From an uncultured Clostridiaceae bacterium (GTDB lineage: Bacteria; Bacillota; Clostridia; TANB77; CAG-508), in NCBI GenBank assembly GCA_948444845.1, contig CAOJVB010000016.1, forward strand, positions 1 through 36,401: DNA of 36,401 nt. Direction: 5' to 3'. Shown one piece after another: positions 23,879-32,832 of this stretch; position 1 is the first letter of the stretch, and the number at the start of each line of letters is the position of its first letter. The notes beneath the pieces are model-generated. The model ran no database searches and was not told the origin of the DNA. It saw only the letters and a list, made by a program, of their open reading frames with translations. A program made the position numbers and the translations under genes.

Positions 23879-25710
23879 TAACGACCACCACCTCGACCAA
23901 AGAACTCAAATTCAATAGGGAATATATCAAATCTTACAAATATCCTGTTTGAGCCAATGATAAATAATGCTAAACCTCTTTTCTTTTTATATAAAAACTC
24001 TGCTTGTGCCTCGCTTAATTTAAAAAGTTCAGTAGATTCTTCTAAGTTCTGTCCATCAGTACCCATAAGAATTTTATATGTAGCCATATCAAGTATTGCT
24101 TGACCGTACATTTTTACAGAGCCATCTAAAAAGTCAACAATAGAGTGTGATATAATAATTAAACTACCTTCATATTTTCTACATCTTTTAGCAACATTTC
24201 TTAAAAATATCAATGTTTGAGGAACTTCAGGATCAATAAGTAAATAAGCCTCATCGCATACAAGCATTGTTTTTTCAGTTTTATCTTTACTCATAATTTC
24301 CCAACAATAAGTTAGTATATTAAAATATTGTGCTTTTTTTATTCTATCTGAGGCATTTTGCAAATTAAATGTATCAAAACACACAACTTTTGCTATATCA
24401 TTTACAGAAGTATAACCATTAAATAAGCCTTTTTCAGCTCCTATACTAATTCCTCTAATTAAACTTTTTAAAGTAGCAAATATTTTTTGCTTTTCCTTCT
24501 CTCTTTCATTATTTGCCTTTTCTCCAAGTAGGTTATATAAATCAGTCATTATAGGAAATTTATTGTTAGGAATTCCTGTGATATCTGTATCCCAAGTAAT
24601 ATTAAAATTTCCATATAATTCTTCTAATACTTCTTCTAAATAAGCTACTTGTATTGAATTTAATTCAGGGTATAGAAGTTTAAAGAATGTTCTTAATGTT
24701 TGAAAATGTAAAGCCATAGCTCCCATTCCTTTCCCTTCATCTTTATAGCCAATTTCTTCCTCGTTTTCATCATCTAATGGAACTGCCTTTATTTGCAATG
24801 GATTTATAATTCCACCTTTACCACTACCAATATCAATCCATTTTTCGCCTAGTTTTTCGGTCATTTCTTTATATTCCCTCTCAGGATCTATTAAAATAAC
24901 TTTTGTGTCAGTCATATATTCATTTAAAATTAAGTGCTTAGCAACAGTAGATTTTCCAACTCCTGCTGTACCCATAATTACAAAGTTTGAGTTAGTTCTG
25001 TCTCCACCTCTTTTCCAAGGATCAAGTATTACGATTCCACCTTTTGTATCTCTAGCAAAGTAATATTTGTTTCCATCATTAAAGCCTGAACTAGAAAATG
25101 GTAATCCACCTATCCAAGAACTCTCTAACATATTTCTATCAGCTATTTCTTTTATTACTGGATCTGTAATAGAAAAAGGCGACATTAACTTAAATGAGTT
25201 TCTACTCAAATTAGTTAACAATCGCCCTTTCATTTGCATTGTTGCAAGTTTTGTTAATACAGCCTTTGACCTTTGTTTTAGTTCCTCCATATCTTCAGCA
25301 ATAACCATTATTGAAATAGTTACATATACAACAGTTTCTCCGTTTAAATCAATTTTTTCAATAAGCTCCCTAGCATCGTTTATTTCTCTTTCAGTTCTTT
25401 GTCTTAGTATTTCATCTTTAATGCTATCGTATTGAATTTCATTTTGTCTTATCCCTTTACTTATATTTTGCATTAAAGTATCTTTTTCAGTAGGAGATAT
25501 ATTAAGTGAACATACTGTATTAGGAATATTAGCAATACTTTCAAGCCATCCAACTCTAACTTTATGAGGATATTTTGTTATTGCATAAACTCTACCTAAA
25601 TAATCTCCAACTCTAAAATAGTTTTTCTTATACTCAATACCGCCAATAGGGGTAAGAATATTAAGCAATGTATGATTTTCAATTATTTTTTCAATTTCTC
25701 TTCTTTTCAA
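23878..25710 (-). CDS. virB4: VirB4-family conjugation ATPase
   Basis: A 610-aa cytoplasmic ATPase that powers the type IV secretion channel. Walker A G-T-A-G-V-G-K-S-T is near residue 247-255, Walker B M-L-V-C-D-E-A-Y-L-L near 440, and the N-terminal CagE/TrbE/VirB-like region precedes them. TTG 25710 is preferred as the start because GGGAGGA lies 7 bases before it; the ATG at 25725 includes that sequence in its own codons. The C-terminus ends in G-R-G-G-G-R. A short terminator-like hairpin precedes the gene, and a PIN-domain gene separates it from the rest of the transfer operon. Confidence 0.9.
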   Translation of the reverse strand: MKRREIEKIIENHTLLNILTPIGGIEYKKNYFRVGDYLGRVYAITKYPHKVRVGWLESIANIPNTVCSLNISPTEKDTLMQNISKGIRQNEIQYDSIKDEILRQRTEREINDARELIEKIDLNGETVVYVTISIMVIAEDMEELKQRSKAVLTKLATMQMKGRLLTNLSRNSFKLMSPFSITDPVIKEIADRNMLESSWIGGLPFSSSGFNDGNKYYFARDTKGGIVILDPWKRGGDRTNSNFVIMGTAGVGKSTVAKHLILNEYMTDTKVILIDPEREYKEMTEKLGEKWIDIGSGKGGIINPLQIKAVPLDDENEEEIGYKDEGKGMGAMALHFQTLRTFFKLLYPELNSIQVAYLEEVLEELYGNFNITWDTDITGIPNNKFPIMTDLYNLLGEKANNEREKEKQKIFATLKSLIRGISIGAEKGLFNGYTSVNDIAKVVCFDTFNLQNASDRIKKAQYFNILTYCWEIMSKDKTEKTMLVCDEAYLLIDPEVPQTLIFLRNVAKRCRKYEGSLIIISHSIVDFLDGSVKMYGQAILDMATYKILMGTDGQNLEESTELFKLSEAQAEFLYKKKRGLALFIIGSNRIFVRFDIFPIEFEFFGRGGGR

Positions 25711-25727
25711 AATTATTCCTCCCATAT

Positions 25728-25749
25728 AAAAAAGACTATAACTTTAGTC
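25728..25749 (-). terminator. Terminator-like hairpin before virB4
   Basis: GACTA (25734-25738) and TAGTC (25745-25749) form a short stem; on the minus strand it is followed by six T's. It lies just upstream of the virB4 ribosome binding site, so it may act as an attenuator or end the PIN transcript. Confidence 0.55.
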
Positions 25750-25774
25750 AATAGCCTTTAAACATTTTTTAATC

Positions 25775-26821
25775 TTAATTAAAATAATCTTCAATATCTA
25801 AAAAAGAATCCTCATTAATTTCTATTTGTTCTATATCTATTATTTGTGGATTTTTATATTCATTTCCATCTTTTGTTATTTCTATTATGGTTGGACAAAT
25901 ATAGCCCAAGTAATTTTTATTTTTATATTCTTTATATACATATTCATGTTCTTCTTCTGAATAATAGGATCTATCGTAATCCAAGCATTTAAAATTTCCT
26001 AACAAGTTTATTAATATATCACAAGAAACAATTATCCTTTTTTCTTCAGCTTTAATAACATTTAATGTCAAAATTCCTGAACATTCATAATCATCTATAA
26101 CAATATTACTTTCTTCATCACATTCAATATTGACTGTAATTTTATCAGGAATTTGATTATCGAAATCATATGATTTAAGATATTTAAAAATTTCTAACTT
26201 TTCTTCTGTACTAACTTTTAAAACCGTGTCGATTACTTCATCTATCTTCGAACAACAATTTATTCTTTTTATTCCTTTTTCTTCAACTGCTTTAATTATT
26301 CCATTATCTTTAGTAACTATCAATACTCCATCTACTTCCAAATTAGTACTTACATATTCAAAAATTTCTTCTAAGAAAAATGCATCTTTAAATTCATAAG
26401 GTTTGCTTATTTCAAATGGATATTTCATATTAAAATATTTATCCATGACTATTTCAGGATTAATATTTTTTATCTCAATTATTTCGGATTTAGTTTGCTT
26501 TTTGAATTCCTCATAATCAATTAGATTTTTGTTTAAATTATTATCAATATCCTTTTCATCCACAAAGCCATATATCCACTTACAATTCTTTTTTATTACT
26601 CTCTTATTTTCTTCTATCCTAGTATTTATATGCTTTTTTATTTCCTTGTCGATTACAGAAACAATAAGATTTTTAATTTTATTGTTTTTACACAGATCAA
26701 CATATTGTTTTATTATCTCATTTCTTAAATCAAAATTAAATCCTATTTCTTCAAAAATATTTGTATCAATAAAAACAACTATTTTGTTATCATTAAGTCG
26801 TTTTAAAATAGTATCATCCAT
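25775..26821 (-). CDS. PIN-domain protein (DUF4935-like)
   Basis: A 348-aa protein with a PIN-like RNase fold in the first ~210 residues: V-V-F-I-D-T-N-I-F near 15 (catalytic Asp), E-K near 60 and a late acidic cluster V-T-K-D-N near 178. The C-terminal ~140 residues are strand-rich and not recognised. DUF4935-type PIN proteins are often standalone or in defence loci. Here the gene is inserted within the transfer operon between the VirB4-like accessory gene and virB4, with its own weak ribosome binding site (GAAGG). Confidence 0.7.
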   Translation of the reverse strand: MDDTILKRLNDNKIVVFIDTNIFEEIGFNFDLRNEIIKQYVDLCKNNKIKNLIVSVIDKEIKKHINTRIEENKRVIKKNCKWIYGFVDEKDIDNNLNKNLIDYEEFKKQTKSEIIEIKNINPEIVMDKYFNMKYPFEISKPYEFKDAFFLEEIFEYVSTNLEVDGVLIVTKDNGIIKAVEEKGIKRINCCSKIDEVIDTVLKVSTEEKLEIFKYLKSYDFDNQIPDKITVNIECDEESNIVIDDYECSGILTLNVIKAEEKRIIVSCDILINLLGNFKCLDYDRSYYSEEEHEYVYKEYKNKNYLGYICPTIIEITKDGNEYKNPQIIDIEQIEINEDSFLDIEDYFN

Positions 26822-26878
26822 TTTTACCTTCCTTTATTAGTAATTAATTTATATCTTAAGTAATTATATCATTTGATT

Positions 26879-27496
26879 TTAATTTTCACAATGCCTTAGC
26901 ATTACAACTTTATCCTCAATATCTGTATCTTCTCTGTGAGCATAATTCATATTTAAAAAGCTATTACATAACTGTATTAGAGAAGGCTCATCAAGGATTT
27001 CTGTTTTTATGCTACATCTTTCAAATTTATTGCTTAAATCCAAACACCTTTTTAATAAGTCTTTTTCAGAATTATCATCGTGCTTAGCATTTATCATCAA
27101 AAAAGATTGCCTTTCAACAATTTCTCCGTTCAACGACAATCTTTGTACCTCTTTTAAATGTGTTTTTAATAATCTCTTTTGTATTGCATTATCTGTTGTA
27201 TTTATAATTTCTGTTAAATATTCTTGTAAAGGAGATATATCAACAGCTCTAGCAATATTAAAATATTTCATCTCTCCTTGTTCTGAAGAAAGTTCAGCAG
27301 ATAATTCATTTATTAAATTGTATTTTTCTCTTTCAGTAAGTAATTGTGTGTTAATTGAATATATTTTTAATCCTGCAATTACATTGCCATCCCTTGTATA
27401 AATATAGTTATTTCTAATATCTAAAATTCCAACTTCTTCATTACAAGTGATTTCTTGTGATTTTTTACCAAATAAATTAAATATTTTTTCCAGCAT
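26879..27496 (-). CDS. Type IV secretion accessory protein resembling a VirB4/TraC N-terminal domain
   Basis: A 205-aa protein starting at ATG 27496 after GGAGGG, overlapping prgI by 20 bases; a longer frame starting at 27556 is not supported. The segment I-R-N-N-Y-I-Y-T-R-D-G-N-V-I-A-G-L-K-I and the later L-N-G-E-I-V-E-R-Q-S-F-L-M-I resemble the N-terminal domain of TraC/VirB4-type ATPases. No Walker motif is present, and the true virB4 follows separately. It probably assists or regulates VirB4 assembly, by inference. Confidence 0.6.
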   Translation of the reverse strand: MLEKIFNLFGKKSQEITCNEEVGILDIRNNYIYTRDGNVIAGLKIYSINTQLLTEREKYNLINELSAELSSEQGEMKYFNIARAVDISPLQEYLTEIINTTDNAIQKRLLKTHLKEVQRLSLNGEIVERQSFLMINAKHDDNSEKDLLKRCLDLSNKFERCSIKTEILDEPSLIQLCNSFLNMNYAHREDTDIEDKVVMLRHCEN

Positions 27497-27821
27497 TTTC
27501 CCTCCATTTATTATAGTATTTATATCTATATTGTTTTTGTGTGTTTGCAAAATCAATTAAAAACTTGATTTGCCTAGTAACGCATAAATTATTTTCATCT
27601 TTAGCTGTTCCTATAATTGTTCCTGCAACACCTATAAATTCAATTATAATAGGCAATAGTAAATTACCTTTTAACTTATATATAATTAAGCTAATAGGGA
27701 GTAAACAACCAAAAACAATTATTGTAGATATGAGTTCTTTAACTCCATATCCTTTAAAAAATTCCATTCTAGTTTTCACATTAGAAGGAATATATAGTTT
27801 GTATTCATTTTCATTGTTCAT
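27477..27821 (-). CDS. prgI: PrgI family inner-membrane protein (VirB3-like)
   Basis: A 114-aa protein with the PrgI pattern: I-P-S-N-V-K-T-R-M-E-F-F-K-G-Y-G-V-K-E at residues 10-28, then two close transmembrane segments near 29-48 and 52-69, and a cytoplasmic R-Q-I-K-F-L-I-D-F-A tail. It joins VirB4 in Gram-positive conjugation systems. Start ATG 27821 follows AAGGAGG. Confidence 0.88.
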   Translation of the reverse strand: MNNENEYKLYIPSNVKTRMEFFKGYGVKELISTIIVFGCLLPISLIIYKLKGNLLLPIIIEFIGVAGTIIGTAKDENNLCVTRQIKFLIDFANTQKQYRYKYYNKWRENAGKNI

Positions 27822-27854
27822 TAAAAACCTCCTTATATTATAGTGATTGAGGTT

Positions 27855-28133
27855 TTACCAACCTCCACCACCTCCTCCACCTTGACCTCCTCCTGAGAAG
27901 TGTGAAGGTATAATATCTCCTGTACCATAATAATTCTGAACTAAAACAAGAACTACAAATATAAGCTCTGCTATAATTCCAAAAACTATGGTATTTCTTA
28001 TTTTTCTTTTATATGATCCTTGAGCTTCCTCATCATAGATCATTTTTGTTAGGCAAAATACCACTCGAAAGGCTACTCCAAGTGGTATTATCACAACTCT
28101 TAATAAATTTATTATTTCATTTAAAGTATCCAT
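27855..28133 (-). CDS. Small two-TM protein of the transfer operon with Gly-rich tail
   Basis: A 92-aa protein with hydrophobic segments near residues 7-28 and 47-65 separated by a charged loop, and a tail F-S-G-G-G-Q-G-G-G-G-G-G-G-W. The position between TrbL-like and PrgI and the size fit a small channel or pilin component. Family not recognised with certainty. It starts 3 bases after the TrbL-like stop. Confidence 0.65.
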   Translation of the reverse strand: MDTLNEIINLLRVVIIPLGVAFRVVFCLTKMIYDEEAQGSYKRKIRNTIVFGIIAELIFVVLVLVQNYYGTGDIIPSHFSGGGQGGGGGGGW

Positions 28134-28136
28134 AAA

Positions 28137-28994
28137 TTACCCTTTCTTTAATGTACTTAATTTCCTTTTAATTTGAGAAGAAAGTTCCATAGTTTTACTT
28201 GTAGTAACTATCACATTACTAATTCCACCTGTGCCACCACCAAGCATAAATTCTTGTAGGAACTTAGGTGTTTTAATCGCCATTATAATTCCTGCGATTC
28301 CGAATAACATTTTTACATTTAATATCAGTATTATTGCGATTTTGCATAATATAATTTGTACTATAACTGTCAATATGCTTTTTATTAACTTTTCTGAATA
28401 AGATTTAAAAACTCCTCCATCAGGGTTTACTAAACCAACACAAGCTAAAGGAAATCCTAGTTTTAATACAAACATCTCTAAAGCCCTCATTAAAAATTGT
28501 ATATATAAAACAAATAATAGTATTAAAGCTATCAAACCTACTATTGCATTGAATAAGCCTGTTGTAGCAATATTTGCAATGATAGTCGTAAGCGATATGT
28601 TATTTGCCATATTCATTGAGGTTAATATAGATTCTCCAAATGACTTAGCAATTTGAATTATCCAATCGTACAGAACAGAAAAACTGACTGCTACAACTAT
28701 TGCTCTTATAAAATAAACAATATATGTAAGGGGAGGAGTATCAGATTCTCCATCAGTCCATAAAATATACATATCAAACCCTTTTTTTAAAAACTTTAAT
28801 ACTATTAAAGATAAAGATATACTTAAAATAAGTGCTTTTAAACCTGAAAAGTCAATTACTGTACTTCCAAAATTAGATGAAATATAGCTTTCTGCATTAA
28901 AGCACATATCAATAAGTCCGTTAAATGCAGAGTTTATTACATTATCAGCACCACCAATAATACTGGAAATTAGACCAGTTAAAATTGATTCCAA
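28137..28994 (-). CDS. VirB6/TrbL-like conjugal transfer membrane protein
   Basis: A 285-aa polytopic membrane protein with about six hydrophobic segments and a Gly-rich loop (G-G-G-T-G-G) near residue 250. It has the position and layout of the VirB6/TrbL-like CD1112-type proteins of clostridial ICEs, which build the inner-membrane channel. Start TTG 28994, well placed after AGGAGG. Confidence 0.82.
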   Translation of the reverse strand: MESILTGLISSIIGGADNVINSAFNGLIDMCFNAESYISSNFGSTVIDFSGLKALILSISLSLIVLKFLKKGFDMYILWTDGESDTPPLTYIVYFIRAIVVAVSFSVLYDWIIQIAKSFGESILTSMNMANNISLTTIIANIATTGLFNAIVGLIALILLFVLYIQFLMRALEMFVLKLGFPLACVGLVNPDGGVFKSYSEKLIKSILTVIVQIILCKIAIILILNVKMLFGIAGIIMAIKTPKFLQEFMLGGGTGGISNVIVTTSKTMELSSQIKRKLSTLKKG

Positions 28995-29005
28995 AATGTA
29001 CCTCC

Positions 29006-29353
29006 TTATTTATAATATCCAACTATTAAATTTATAAGTCCACTAGCAACTATTACACCAACACAGCATATAATCGCCACTTTAATTCTTGAGTCCCATC
29101 TTTTGCCATCCATTTCATCGCTTGATGATTTTCTAAGCAAATAATATCCAACTAATAATACTGTTAAAACAGGAGCAAGTATTAAAAGCCAATTAGTTAA
29201 ATCAGTTATTAAGTTTTGAGTTCCTGTTGCTATTTTGCTGTCTTGAACTCCTGCAAAACAAGTGCCTGTTGCACAAAAAAGACTTGTTATAACAAGTCCT
29301 GCTTTTCCTATTTTTTCTAAATATTTTTTTGTTTTTTCTTTTATTTTCTTCAT
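29006..29353 (-). CDS. VirB2/TrbC-like small membrane protein
   Basis: A 115-aa protein with a signal-like N-terminal helix ending C-F-A-G near residue 35, and two later transmembrane segments near 53-70 and 90-110 joined by a basic loop. This is the pilin-like VirB2/Maff2 pattern. The position between virD4 and the TrbL-like gene supports it. Start ATG 29353 with AAGGAG upstream. Confidence 0.7.
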   Translation of the reverse strand: MKKIKEKTKKYLEKIGKAGLVITSLFCATGTCFAGVQDSKIATGTQNLITDLTNWLLILAPVLTVLLVGYYLLRKSSSDEMDGKRWDSRIKVAIICCVGVIVASGLINLIVGYYK

Positions 29354-29366
29354 ACATAAATTCTCC

Positions 29367-31169
29367 TTATCTATACATATTCCAAATTCCCCATAGTTTT
29401 ATATCTTCAATTTCTTTTACAGGTCTTTGACTTTCTCTTGCTAATCGTAACTTCCTATTATGTTCTTGATTTCCCATTCCAAATAAAGTATTAAACTTCC
29501 ATTTTGAAATATCAGGAAGTTTTGTAATGATAGGAAATAAACCTGTTTGAATAATTAAAACATAAGGTCTTTCAATTCTAAGTATTTCATCTTCAGTTAA
29601 TAAATTTCTACTAATTAAATTTACTGATTCTGAATTACTGCCATTTTGATATTTACTGTAACTACTTGATCTACTATAACTAGAAGTTGTATAACAGCCT
29701 AGCTTTTTTGAAATTATTGAGGCTGTTTCGTTTGAAGCTGTTTTTAGATAGATCCAAGTTTGACAGTTATCTCTAATATTTTCAGCAATTTCACGACCAT
29801 ATTTATTTTCAAGTTGTGAAAATGACTGTAAGAATAAATTAAATCTAATCCTTCTACCTCCTGAAACTGTGAGCATATTGCTAAATGAAGGTATAGTTGT
29901 GAAGTTACCAAATTCATCTAAAATATAATTTACTCTTGTTTTTAATTCGCCACCTCGTTCATCAGCAGATTCAACAAGTGAAACATAGTTTTGATAAACA
30001 AATAGTGAGGCAAGGGGATAATAGGTTGTTTTTTCATCAGGAAGTATAATATATGTTACGGTTTTTCGCTCTCCTGCTTGTTTTAAACTAAAATCACTTT
30101 TACAAGTCATTCCATAAATACTTTTACTTGTAAATAATCTAAGAGTAGTAAGAGCAGAAGTAAAAAAAGAGCCTCTTGTTTTTTCAGGTGCAATTCGTGC
30201 AATACTAAAAATTGTACTTGAAGGATGTTCAGGAGGCAAACTTTCTATATATTTATTTATAGGCATTTGTTGTCCTGTTGTTTTACACATTTCTGAAATA
30301 AAAGAATATACATTAGTTAAATTTTGATATTCAGGGTGTTCCTTATTGTCAAAAACAACACTCATAATTGCACCTGCAATTACTGACATTTCGCCATCTC
30401 TCCAAATTTTTTCCATCTTTGTTTCTTCATTTCCGACTAAACTCTGTGTTATATCCCAAGCATATTCTTCAGCTTTTCTGAAGTCGTTTCTATTTACTGC
30501 ATCAATTACAGGTTGTAGAAAATTATAACTTGTACTTTTAGTAGGATTCTTAAAATCTAAAGTTATAATGTCATAACCTAAGTTTTTCAAAAATTTTGAA
30601 GTATAATGATATATTTCAGCCTTAGGATCTGAAATAACCATACTTTCGCCTGACATTCCAAGATTTCCAACTGTTTGTAAAACAATACTTCTAGTTTTAC
30701 CACTTCTTGTAGCTCCAACAACTAGGCTGTGTATATTGTCATCAATATAATAAATATTTTCTTGTTTTCTATTTTTCTCATAACCTACAATAATTCCACC
30801 TGAATTAAAAGTATTATTGTTATCATCTAATGTATTACATTTAAAAGCTCTTTTAAATTCTTTTTTTGTTAGCCATCTTGCTGTTCCATGTTGTCCTTGT
30901 CCCGTTATTTCTGGAGTCTTTAATTTATCAGTAATACTAACAGTTCCACTTTGGAAAGTATTTTTATTTTTAAATCCAAAAAGCATAACTATTATAACTT
31001 CTACAAGTAAATATATAAGAAAAAATAGTAGTAATAATTGCTTATCAACTACTATTTGTGAAAATTCTATTTTAGAAAGTTTTGTATGAATTATAACACT
31101 TAAAAATATGCTTAATGGTATATTAAACATTGATAAAATTGTTATAATTCCAATTTTCTTTTTATTCAT
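29367..31169 (-). CDS. virD4: VirD4/TraG-type coupling protein ATPase
   Basis: A 600-aa type IV coupling protein that brings the relaxase-DNA complex to the channel. Two N-terminal transmembrane segments (about 7-28 and 45-66), H-G-T-A-R-W near 94, Walker A V-G-A-T-R-S-G-K-T near 151-159 and Walker B Y-I-L-D-E-F-G-N-F near 410 are clear. Near residue 425, G-G-R-R-I-R-F-N-L-F-L-Q-S fits the sensor region. Its ATG overlaps the 3' end of the 119-codon DUF3846-like gene. Confidence 0.93.
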   Translation of the reverse strand: MNKKKIGIITILSMFNIPLSIFLSVIIHTKLSKIEFSQIVVDKQLLLLFFLIYLLVEVIIVMLFGFKNKNTFQSGTVSITDKLKTPEITGQGQHGTARWLTKKEFKRAFKCNTLDDNNNTFNSGGIIVGYEKNRKQENIYYIDDNIHSLVVGATRSGKTRSIVLQTVGNLGMSGESMVISDPKAEIYHYTSKFLKNLGYDIITLDFKNPTKSTSYNFLQPVIDAVNRNDFRKAEEYAWDITQSLVGNEETKMEKIWRDGEMSVIAGAIMSVVFDNKEHPEYQNLTNVYSFISEMCKTTGQQMPINKYIESLPPEHPSSTIFSIARIAPEKTRGSFFTSALTTLRLFTSKSIYGMTCKSDFSLKQAGERKTVTYIILPDEKTTYYPLASLFVYQNYVSLVESADERGGELKTRVNYILDEFGNFTTIPSFSNMLTVSGGRRIRFNLFLQSFSQLENKYGREIAENIRDNCQTWIYLKTASNETASIISKKLGCYTTSSYSRSSSYSKYQNGSNSESVNLISRNLLTEDEILRIERPYVLIIQTGLFPIITKLPDISKWKFNTLFGMGNQEHNRKLRLARESQRPVKEIEDIKLWGIWNMYR

Positions 31170-31521
31170 TTTCTAGCTCATCTCCTTGTTCTAAGTTATT
31201 TTCTAATTCAAATTTAACAGTATATGCTTTTATTTGTTCTTCGGTTAAATCTTTAAAATCTTGATTTTTAGTGTCATTTCCTGTTATTACAAAGTTTCCT
31301 CTAATATTTAAACCATCAATACTTCTATTTATAGGAAGTAACTTTTTAAATGCCTCCTCATCATAAACTATAAGAACATCTTTGTATTTAATAACTTCTA
31401 TATGTTCATTTCCTACAATTCTTCTTAAAGTATTAAGTCTATTAGGAATCCTTTTTAATTCAGGATTTTTATTGTTTTCAACTATGAGAACTAACATATT
31501 CTGTTTATCAATAATTACCAC
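31162..31521 (-). CDS. DUF3846-like protein
   Basis: A 119-aa cytoplasmic protein resembling DUF3846: L-V-L-I-V-E-N near the start, R-R-I-V-G-N-E-H-I-E-V near 30, V-L-I-V-Y-D-E-E-A near 48, I-R-G-N-F-V-I-T-G-N near 73 and F-K-D-L-T-E-E-Q-I-K-A-Y near 89. The same domain forms the C-terminal half of the ArdA-like protein at 35008. The start is uncertain: the GTG at 31521 lies inside the AGGAGGTGG ribosome binding site and the first ATG is at 31497. It overlaps virD4. Confidence 0.65.
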   Translation of the reverse strand: MVIIDKQNMLVLIVENNKNPELKRIPNRLNTLRRIVGNEHIEVIKYKDVLIVYDEEAFKKLLPINRSIDGLNIRGNFVITGNDTKNQDFKDLTEEQIKAYTVKFELENNLEQGDELENE

Positions 31522-31524
31522 CTC

Positions 31525-32463
31525 CTAAAGTTCCATATCTTCTAATTCCTCTGTGCTATAATGCATCTCGATAACAAGTTGTTTTTTAGCACTTTCATTT
31601 AATCCAGTTAAGGTAGATATATCTCCAGTCTGCTTATTTTTACTAAATTGTTCTATTATTTGTGCAATGTTAGAATGAATACTCTTATAAGTAATTTTTT
31701 CATTCTTAATGCCCTTAATATTTTTTCTTGATTTTTCTTTAAAGTATTGCTCCATATTTTCTTTTAGGTATTTTTCTTTATGAAGTTTTTTATCACTACA
31801 TTTATAACCAGTAGGAGTAGTGTATATAATACTTAATCTTTCTTTACTCCAATTCACTTTATATCCTAGTTCGTTCATATTTCTGAAAAACTCATATTTA
31901 TTATTTGATTTTTCCATAACAGCATCAATATCATTGCTAAGAACTTGTTTCCAACTAATACCTTTAATTCTTGCTTGATATTCGTTTATTTTAATATCTG
32001 AAACTTTTGATTTTTGCTCAGTTACTGTAAGTCCATATTCTTTGCAAATTTTATTTGATAAGTCTTTAATTTTTTGTAAGTCATTTTTGCTTTGATGGAA
32101 CTTTAAACCTGTTTCAAAATTTACAGTATTCAAAACTATATGATTATGTATGTGCTGTTTATCAATATGTGTAGCAACTACAACTTGAAATCCTTTAAAA
32201 TATTCAGCCATTCTCAGTCCTATTTCGTGTGCTTGTTCGTAAGTTAATTTATCAGTAGGAGAGAAAGATTGAACAAAATGTATTTTTTCTCTTCCTGTTA
32301 ATTTTTGATACATTTTCTTAACTGTCATCATTTCTTCGTAAGCATTTTCAGGTATGCAATCTTTACCTGAAATTAGCTTTTTATCTGTTTTTTCTTCTTT
32401 ACATATATAATTTAAAGCCTTTTTTAAACTGACTTTGTTGTTAATAAATTTAATGACTGCCAT
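31525..32463 (-). CDS. mobA: MobA/VirD2-type relaxase (MOBP-like)
   Basis: A 312-aa relaxase that nicks oriT and leads the strand to the recipient. Candidate nucleophile Tyr19 in A-L-N-Y-I, His62 in I-H-F-V-Q-S-F and the three-His motif H99-I-D-K-Q-H104-I-H106-N-H108 are visible. The ~150-residue C-terminal part is lysine-rich. It is short compared with many relaxases, with no helicase or primase domain. Its start lies within mobC, and AAGGAG precedes the ATG. Confidence 0.92.
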   Translation of the reverse strand: MAVIKFINNKVSLKKALNYICKEEKTDKKLISGKDCIPENAYEEMMTVKKMYQKLTGREKIHFVQSFSPTDKLTYEQAHEIGLRMAEYFKGFQVVVATHIDKQHIHNHIVLNTVNFETGLKFHQSKNDLQKIKDLSNKICKEYGLTVTEQKSKVSDIKINEYQARIKGISWKQVLSNDIDAVMEKSNNKYEFFRNMNELGYKVNWSKERLSIIYTTPTGYKCSDKKLHKEKYLKENMEQYFKEKSRKNIKGIKNEKITYKSIHSNIAQIIEQFSKNKQTGDISTLTGLNESAKKQLVIEMHYSTEELEDMEL

Positions 32464-32732
32464 AATTTTTGTAACTCCTTTTTTGTACCTTCTAAATCAA
32501 CACAAGTAATAACTCTACTATTGGCAAGTCTTGTTAATTGATTGATATTATTTCCAATTCTTCTAAGTTCTGTTACCATTTCAGGTAGTTCATTTATAAC
32601 TACAATTTTATTTCCATTAGAACTTTTAATTAAAAATTCTGAAATACTTTGATTAGCCTGTTTACTTTTTAAAGCTATATTCATCTTTTCTTCAGGAGTT
32701 ACTCTAATTTCTATTCTGTCTGTTTTTCTCAA
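32424..32732 (-). CDS. mobC: MobC-type relaxosome accessory protein
   Basis: A 102-aa DNA-binding protein with an N-terminal ribbon-helix-helix (I-E-I-R-V-T-P-E-E-K near residue 6) and the MobC signature E-L-R-R-I-G-N-N-I-N-Q-L-T-R-L-A near 53. It helps the relaxase open oriT. The start is TTG 32732 after AAGGAG. The 3' end overlaps mobA by 40 bases. Confidence 0.88.
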   Translation of the reverse strand: MRKTDRIEIRVTPEEKMNIALKSKQANQSISEFLIKSSNGNKIVVINELPEMVTELRRIGNNINQLTRLANSRVITCVDLEGTKKELQKLWQSLNLLTTKSV

Positions 32733-32759
32733 TATTTCTCCTTCCTTGTGTTAATAAAA

Positions 32760-32830
32760 CTTATGTGGCAAAAGCCACTTGATCAAAAAAAGGTACTTTT
32801 TGCTCCCTTTGTCAGTACAAAGGGGAATCT
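32760..32830. other. Candidate origin of transfer (oriT)
   Basis: The 100-bp gap between parB and mobC holds two perfect hairpins, GTGGC-AAAA-GCCAC (32765-32778) and CCCTTTGT-CAGT-ACAAAGGG (32805-32824), in otherwise AT-rich sequence. Position directly upstream of the relaxosome genes and hairpin content suit an oriT. The nick site cannot be named. Confidence 0.45.
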
Positions 32831-32832
32831 TG

